Assembly (NCBI RefSeq): GCF_001721685.1
Contig: NZ_CP012502.1
Coordinates: 372,001-436,000, forward strand
Direction: 5' to 3'
Length of the DNA stretch: 64,000 nucleotides
DNA from: Salisediminibacterium beveridgei
Lineage (GTDB): Bacteria; Bacillota; Bacilli; Bacillales; Salisediminibacteriaceae
Position numbers and translations under genes: made by a program. The notes below the pieces were generated by a model, which saw only the letters and a list, made by a program, of their open reading frames with translations, did no database searches and was not told the origin of the DNA. Positions 59,539 through 64,000 of this stretch are shown piece after piece; positions within the stretch are counted from its first letter, which is position 1, and the number at the start of each line of letters is the position of its first letter.

Positions 59539-60813
59539 TTAAAACAGGCTCGGAAGCCAGAGGATGGTGAAGGGGAGGAAGGAGATGATCAGCACGACGG
59601 CGATGCCGGCGCCGAAGTAAGGAAGTACGTCTTTCGTCGTCTGCTCGATTTTCACCTTGGCGATGTAGCAGGAAATGAACAGTGTGGCACCGACTGGTGG
59701 CGTGAACATGCCAAGAGCCAGAGTGACGAGCATGATCATCGCAAAGTGCATCGGGTCCATGCCGATGACGTCTGTTGCGATCGGCATGAAGATCGGAATG
59801 AATAAGAACAGGTTCGGTACGAGCTCCATGATCATCCCGGCAAGCAGCATGATCAGAATCATAACGAGGAGGAGCCCCCAGCCGGGAAGTCCAAGTCCCT
59901 GCAGCGCATCGGAAATCATCCGCGGAATGCCTTCCGAAATCAACACCCAGGTGAAGATCATCGATGCGCAGATCGTGACCATGACAATGCTTGTGCCCCG
60001 GACGGTTTCCCGGAGTGAGGCGATGATGGTTTTTAACGTGAGGGTCCGGTAGAAAAACAGACCGATGATCAGTGCATACATGACGGCAATCGATGCGGCT
60101 TCGGTTGCGGTGGCGATCCCGCTTACGATGGCCCCGATCAGGATAATCGGGAGCACGAGCGCCAGTGCCGCATGCCGAAGTTTCCCGGCGAATTCCCGCA
60201 GTGTCGGTTTACTCTCCGACGGGTAGCCCCGTTTCAGCGCAATCAGAACCGTGGTACCGAGGTAAGCGAGGCCGACGAGAATGCCCGGGATGATCCCGGC
60301 AATGAACATCTCGCCGACAGACAAATTCGCGAGCCATGCGATGATGATCATCGTGGAACTCGGTGGAATGATGATCCCGACCACCGAACTGGACGCATTG
60401 ATAGCAGCGGAGAAATTGGCACTGTAGCCTTTTCGCTTCATCTCCGGGATCAAAACACTGCCTGTTGAGGCGGCATCGGCAACCGACGAGCCCGACACCC
60501 CGGCCATCCCCATACTGGTCACGACGGATACACAGCCGAGACCGCCCGGAAGCTGACGGACCATCGCGTCTGCCACACCGATGATGCGCTGGGCGATATT
60601 CCCGTGGATCATCAGGTTACCGGCAAGGATGAAGAACGGAATCGCCAGAAACGCAAACGACTGGGTATTGGAGAAAAAACGCTGGGCGAACATCTCCATG
60701 GGGATGCCGGCGACGAGAAAATAAAGGAGGGCCGAGCCACCCATGGCAAAGGCGATCGGGATCCCGAGGATGATTAACAGGAAAAAACTAAGAATCATGA
60801 TCCAAATCATCAA
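59539..60813 (-). CDS. dctM: TRAP transporter large permease (DctM)
   Basis: A 424-residue membrane protein with about twelve helices and DctM family motifs: FFILAGNLMIHGNIAQRI, 'GLGCVSVVTSMGMAGVSGSS' and a C-terminal MLVTLALGMFTPPVGATLF. It is the transport channel of a tripartite ATP-independent system driven by an ion gradient, usually sodium, which suits a salt-loving cell. It overlaps dctQ by 26 bases, so the two are translationally coupled. Confidence 0.95.
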   Translation of the reverse strand: MMIWIMILSFFLLIILGIPIAFAMGGSALLYFLVAGIPMEMFAQRFFSNTQSFAFLAIPFFILAGNLMIHGNIAQRIIGVADAMVRQLPGGLGCVSVVTSMGMAGVSGSSVADAASTGSVLIPEMKRKGYSANFSAAINASSSVVGIIIPPSSTMIIIAWLANLSVGEMFIAGIIPGILVGLAYLGTTVLIALKRGYPSESKPTLREFAGKLRHAALALVLPIILIGAIVSGIATATEAASIAVMYALIIGLFFYRTLTLKTIIASLRETVRGTSIVMVTICASMIFTWVLISEGIPRMISDALQGLGLPGWGLLLVMILIMLLAGMIMELVPNLFLFIPIFMPIATDVIGMDPMHFAMIMLVTLALGMFTPPVGATLFISCYIAKVKIEQTTKDVLPYFGAGIAVVLIISFLPFTILWLPSLF

Positions 60814-61321
60814 CTAAATCCTCCTCTGTCGGGACCTTCATCCGATCCGTCAAAATATAAACAATCTGTCTGATAAGGACGAGGCTGATCATCAAAAATG
60901 CAATAGTAATGGATAAAGACAGCCACATCCTGGAAATGCGAAGCACCGGCATTAACTGATTGGAAACATTGTCTGCAAAGATCCAGCTGGCATACGTCAT
61001 GGCAATGGAAAATGCGAGCATGATGAATTTGGACGATACATATAAAAATTTCTGCACGGTATAGGGCATTTTATCCCTGAAATATGAAACCGCCAGGTGC
61101 CCGTCGTCTCTTGTGACAGCGACGGCACCGAGGAAGATCATCCAGGGGAACAATATCAGCGTCAGCTCGTTGGAGAAAACGAGAGGGAGCTGAAACACAT
61201 AACGGCTGAAGACTTCGCCGAAAACGACGATCGTCAAGGCAGTCAACAGGATGGATGAAATGGATTCAAACTGGTCAATCACCCTGTCAAACCAGCTTTT
61301 GTTTCCGGTAGTCACTTGCAT
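60788..61321 (-). CDS. dctQ: TRAP transporter small permease (DctQ)
   Basis: A 177-residue protein with four helices and the pattern SNELTLILFPWMIFLGAVAV of the DctQ family. It pairs with DctM. The ribosome site GGAGGGATC precedes the ATG. The C-terminus is acidic and runs into the start of dctM. Confidence 0.93.
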   Translation of the reverse strand: MQVTTGNKSWFDRVIDQFESISSILLTALTIVVFGEVFSRYVFQLPLVFSNELTLILFPWMIFLGAVAVTRDDGHLAVSYFRDKMPYTVQKFLYVSSKFIMLAFSIAMTYASWIFADNVSNQLMPVLRISRMWLSLSITIAFLMISLVLIRQIVYILTDRMKVPTEEDLVDDLDHDS

Positions 61322-61371
61322 GCAGATCCCTCCTTGGCAGGCTCAGGTGAGACATAGCCCTGATGATGAAA

Positions 61372-61398
61372 GTGAGCCTGACAGATGATCAGGCTCAC
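61372..61398 (-). terminator. Intercistronic hairpin between dctP and dctQ
   Basis: A 10-bp perfect stem (GTGAGCCTGA at 61372-61381 with its complement at 61389-61398) without a T run sits just after the binding-protein gene. It probably protects the dctP message and lowers downstream expression. Confidence 0.55.
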
Positions 61399-61416
61399 AG
61401 AATGATGGTGGAAAGC

Positions 61417-62526
61417 TTACTCGCCCCGGTAGTCGTCGAGGAAATCCTGCATGGATTGGATGATTTCTTCCCCCATCACATCAGCCACCTCATCGTAAAC
61501 CGGGAGGACAACTTCCTGGAATGGTTCAAGATCCGGGTACGTCACGACTTCAAACTCGTCTTCTGCGCGTTCGAGGGCCGCTTCTTCTTCACCTCCGATG
61601 AAGTCACGTGCAGCGTCGCGTGCATGGACCGAACCTTCGCGGACGATGTCCTGAAGCTCCTCATCGAGCGTATCAAACAGGTCAGCATTCATAATGAAGT
61701 AGGAATAATAGTAGGTGTGGTTCGTCACCGCGAGATAATCCTGTACTTCATGCATGTTCTGATCGTAAATGCTGAGCATCGGGTTGAACTGTCCGTCGAT
61801 GACGCCCTGGGATAAACCGCTGTAAAGCTCCGTATAGGCCATGGTCGAAACAGATGCCCCGAGTGCGTTGAAGGTTTCGATGAGACTCACGTCGTTTGGT
61901 GAACGGATGGAAAGCCCTTCGATGTCTTCAGGTACTTCAATCGGACGGACGTCGTTGGTGATCTGCGCGAAGCCGATTTCGACGTCATTCAACGTTTCAA
62001 ACCCGGCATCGCGCCCGAGTGCTTTCAGGTCGTCGCCAACCGGTCCGTCGAGGACAGCGTGGGCTTCCTCAAAGCCTTCGGTTAAAAACGGCAGGGACAG
62101 TGCGGCGTATTCCGGGATGAGCCCTGCCAGTTCATTGGCTCCAGGGAGTGCCATATCCAGGGCGCCGACCTGCACGGCATCGATCATCTCCGGCGAAGTG
62201 GCGTAGGTTTCATTCGGGAAAAATTCAATTTCAATCCGGCCGTTCGATTCCGCTTCCACGTATTCCGCAAAGGCTTTGGCTGCCTCCCCTTTGGAGTCGC
62301 CGTCGAGTCCGGAGTTCCAGCCAAGCTGCCATTCGTGTTCCACTTCGGCGGTTTCGGCTTCATTGTTTTCGTCGTCGTTCGTGTCGCTCACGTCATTGTT
62401 CATGTCATTGGCGTTATTCTCTCCGTCATTTCCTGCGTTGGCATTGTCGGTTTGACCACTCTCCACACCACAGGCAGCGAACGAAATAGATGCTGCCATG
62501 ACAAGGGTTAATGCTGATTTCTTCAT
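61417..62526 (-). CDS. dctP: TRAP transporter substrate-binding lipoprotein (DctP type)
   Basis: A 369-residue DctP-type extracytoplasmic receptor. Signal peptide with lipobox SFAAC (Cys19), an Asn/Asp/Glu linker (about 20-60), then the DctP fold with GDSKGEAAKAFAEYVEAES, GALDMALPG, 'FGEVF'-like region missing, and GVIDGQFNPMLSI. The binding Arg in DVRPIEVPEDIEGLSIRSP is present. It captures a carboxylate or amino-acid-like ligand. The upstream gene encodes an M20 amidohydrolase, so N-carbamoyl or N-acyl amino acids or an acidic product are candidates. Confidence 0.93.
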   Translation of the reverse strand: MKKSALTLVMAASISFAACGVESGQTDNANAGNDGENNANDMNNDVSDTNDDENNEAETAEVEHEWQLGWNSGLDGDSKGEAAKAFAEYVEAESNGRIEIEFFPNETYATSPEMIDAVQVGALDMALPGANELAGLIPEYAALSLPFLTEGFEEAHAVLDGPVGDDLKALGRDAGFETLNDVEIGFAQITNDVRPIEVPEDIEGLSIRSPNDVSLIETFNALGASVSTMAYTELYSGLSQGVIDGQFNPMLSIYDQNMHEVQDYLAVTNHTYYYSYFIMNADLFDTLDEELQDIVREGSVHARDAARDFIGGEEEAALERAEDEFEVVTYPDLEPFQEVVLPVYDEVADVMGEEIIQSMQDFLDDYRGE

Positions 62527-62542
62527 AAGTACTCATCCTCTC

Positions 62543-63823
62543 TTATCCTTTGATTAAGTCTTCTACGAGTGTCTTCAGGGCATGAACAGTGACGACGCAA
62601 TCGTTCAGGGACGACCATTCCGCCGGGTTATGGCTGATGCCGTCCTGGCTTCTTGTAAAAAGCATGGCGATATCGGTCTTTCTGCCGATGATCATCGCGT
62701 CATGACCTGCGCCGCTCGGAAGATGCAGCGCCGGGTTGCCGGTGACGGCTTTGACGGCCTGAGCAGCTTTTTGCTGGAGGGCTTCAGTCACGGGTACAGG
62801 ATCTTCGGACATGATTTCATCGACACTGACGTCGATCGCCCGACGTTCGGCGATTTTTTTGGCGACGTTTCGAATGCGGTCCCTCAGGTCGTTCCGGTGT
62901 TTTTTATGAATGTCGCGGATATCGACGGTGAGGCGGACTTCCCCGGGGATGACGTTGACCCCGTTGGGTGACACGCTCAATTGACCGACCGTGGCCACAG
63001 CGGAATGGCTGTAATCCGGCGGCAGGGACTCGACGGCACTGATGAACTGACTTGCCGCTACGAGGGCGTCGCTCCGGTCGTTCATCGGGGTGTTCCCGGC
63101 GTGACCGGCCTCACCTGCGAAAATCACTTCGAGCCAGGAGGGGCCGGCGATGCCCTCTACCACACCGACAGGAAGTCCGGCTTTTTCCAGACGCTTGCCC
63201 TGTTCAATATGAACTTCAACGAATGTTTCCACCTCGCTGAAGTCCCGTTTGGCATCCGCCAGGGTCTGAAAGGAGAGGCCATTTTCCTGCAGCACGTCTT
63301 CAAAGGTTTTGCCTTCCTGATCGCGCAGGCGCTTCTTTTTCTCGAGGTTCCATTCCCCAACCATCGCCTGACTTCCCGAAAGTCCGCTTTGAAAACGGGC
63401 GCCTTCTTCGTCGGTAAATACGATGACTTCATAGGATTTAGCGGGGACAAACCCTTCATCTTTCCAGGCCTGGGCGACTTCGAGGGCGCTGATGACGCCC
63501 AAGGGGCCATCGAATTGCCCGCCTTTGGGGACGCTGTCCAGATGCGAGCCGGACATGATGGTGGTTTCAGACGTGGCCCCTTTTAAACGGCCAATGACGT
63601 TGTTCACCCCGTCCTGCCGGACGTCCAGGCCGGCCTCTTTCATCCAGTGCATCACGAGTTCTTTCGCCTGCTGTTCCTCTTTGGAAAACGAGACCCGGTT
63701 ACAGCTGTACCGGTCCCCGAGTCCGATTTGTGACAGGGCATGAAGCCTGAACGCGATCCGTTCGCCGCTGACGCCGTTTTTGTCATTGGCAGGATCATAG
63801 CTTTCCATTAATCGTTTGTACAT
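62543..63823 (-). CDS. M20 family amidase/hydrolase (hydantoinase/carbamoylase type)
   Basis: A 426-residue zinc hydrolase related to N-carbamoyl-L-amino acid hydrolase and allantoate amidohydrolase. Metal-site motifs are GSHLDSVP (His, Asp), GQFDGPLGV, FTDEEGARF (Glu), EVHIEQG (His) and the distal GAGHDAM and ISHNPAEW. It opens N-carbamoyl, N-acyl or ureido compounds in the cytosol. GGAGG precedes the ATG at 63823 by six bases, so the four extra upstream codons are not used. First gene of an operon with dctP (16 bases on), dctQ and dctM, so the transporter probably imports its substrate. Confidence 0.9.
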   Translation of the reverse strand: MYKRLMESYDPANDKNGVSGERIAFRLHALSQIGLGDRYSCNRVSFSKEEQQAKELVMHWMKEAGLDVRQDGVNNVIGRLKGATSETTIMSGSHLDSVPKGGQFDGPLGVISALEVAQAWKDEGFVPAKSYEVIVFTDEEGARFQSGLSGSQAMVGEWNLEKKKRLRDQEGKTFEDVLQENGLSFQTLADAKRDFSEVETFVEVHIEQGKRLEKAGLPVGVVEGIAGPSWLEVIFAGEAGHAGNTPMNDRSDALVAASQFISAVESLPPDYSHSAVATVGQLSVSPNGVNVIPGEVRLTVDIRDIHKKHRNDLRDRIRNVAKKIAERRAIDVSVDEIMSEDPVPVTEALQQKAAQAVKAVTGNPALHLPSGAGHDAMIIGRKTDIAMLFTRSQDGISHNPAEWSSLNDCVVTVHALKTLVEDLIKG

Positions 63824-63974
63824 AACCGCCTCCAAGTCGATTTGACGTGCTTCGAGTGATCTTTTCGTTTCAGGACTAGTTTTCTTTATGTTTAGAATTA
63901 TATGAATATTTCCCCGGTAATGGTATGGCGTGAAAGCACAAACGTGAAAGGATTTTATTGTGGGAAACAGACAA

Positions 63975-63997
63975 AAGACAGGCGGATCGCCTGTCTT
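63975..63997 (-). terminator. Terminator of a gene beyond the right edge
   Basis: A 10-bp perfect stem (AAGACAGGCG at 63975-63984 with its complement at 63988-63997) is followed on the minus strand by TTTTG. It fits the end of a minus-strand gene lying outside the window. Between it and 63823 there is no gene; a TATAAT on the minus strand at 63902-63897 may be the -10 of the M20-TRAP operon. Confidence 0.6.
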
Positions 63998-64000
63998 GGT

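Overview
The window looks like chromosome of a low-to-mid GC Bacillota, most probably a haloalkaliphilic member of the Bacillaceae. The pointers are strong AGGAGG-type ribosome sites with frequent TTG/GTG starts, Bacillus-type envelope genes (poly-gamma-glutamate operon, CwlO-like and SH3b/amidase wall hydrolases, a sortase with surface substrates), very acidic secreted proteins (long Glu/Asp/Ser linkers), a TRAP transporter, and intrinsic terminators after most operons. I see no rRNA, tRNA, CRISPR array, insertion sequence or prophage. The genus is an inference from style; I could not search databases.

Layout. 0-14.5 kb: a DUF4870 membrane protein and a class A-like sortase, then three very large tandem surface proteins (1062, 851 and 2175 aa). 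Each of the three has a TTG start, a near-identical signal peptide, an acidic linker, Big_4-type Ig-like repeats and an LPQTN sorting signal; the third also carries five BspA-like leucine-rich-repeat modules. 14.7-17 kb: a probably frameshifted unknown gene and a CwlO-like DL-endopeptidase with a good WalR box. 17-23.5 kb (minus): an orphan sugar-type binding lipoprotein and a pgsB-pgsC-pgsA-ggt poly-gamma-glutamate capsule operon. 24-38.3 kb: an MFS transporter, then a carbohydrate catabolic locus (two ROK regulators, a TIM-barrel protein, an FAD oxidoreductase, an ABC importer without ATPase, a DUF4127 protein, an AraC regulator and, converging on it, nagZ plus a GNAT acetyltransferase). 38.4-45 kb: a secreted protein of unknown function, a membrane-anchored HTH-like protein, a second DUF4870 gene, an unusual kinase-receiver-kinase hybrid sensor and its OmpR-type response regulator. 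45-52.2 kb: a secreted GH16 beta-glucanase under LacI-type operators, a lipoprotein trypsin-like protease, and two wall hydrolases. 52.7-57.7 kb: a PRD regulator, an ascorbate-type (Ula) PTS and a Cof-type HAD phosphatase. 57.9-59.5 kb: a MOSC protein and an AEC-type permease. 59.5-63.8 kb (minus): an M20 amidohydrolase and a complete TRAP transporter.

The most striking signal is regulatory. Five promoters (both DUF4870 genes and all three giant surface-protein genes) share the same layout: a TTAAC-type hexamer repeated 11 bp apart, with a -10 hexamer starting exactly 15 bp after the start of the second copy. This is the signature of an OmpR/PhoP-family activator. It ties sortase, sortase substrates and the DUF4870 proteins into one proposed envelope regulon, and an OmpR-family regulator with a complex sensor kinase lies immediately downstream of one member. 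The sortase gene is co-transcribed with the first DUF4870 gene, and the only sortase-type substrates in the window carry LPQTN rather than canonical LPXTG, so sortase and substrates are plausibly a dedicated set.

Gene starts were moved from the longest open frame where the ribosome-binding site clearly lies inside it (for example 15609, 23445, 30108, 39868, 40918, 45338, 48536, 50605, 55089, 56791, 57867, 63823).
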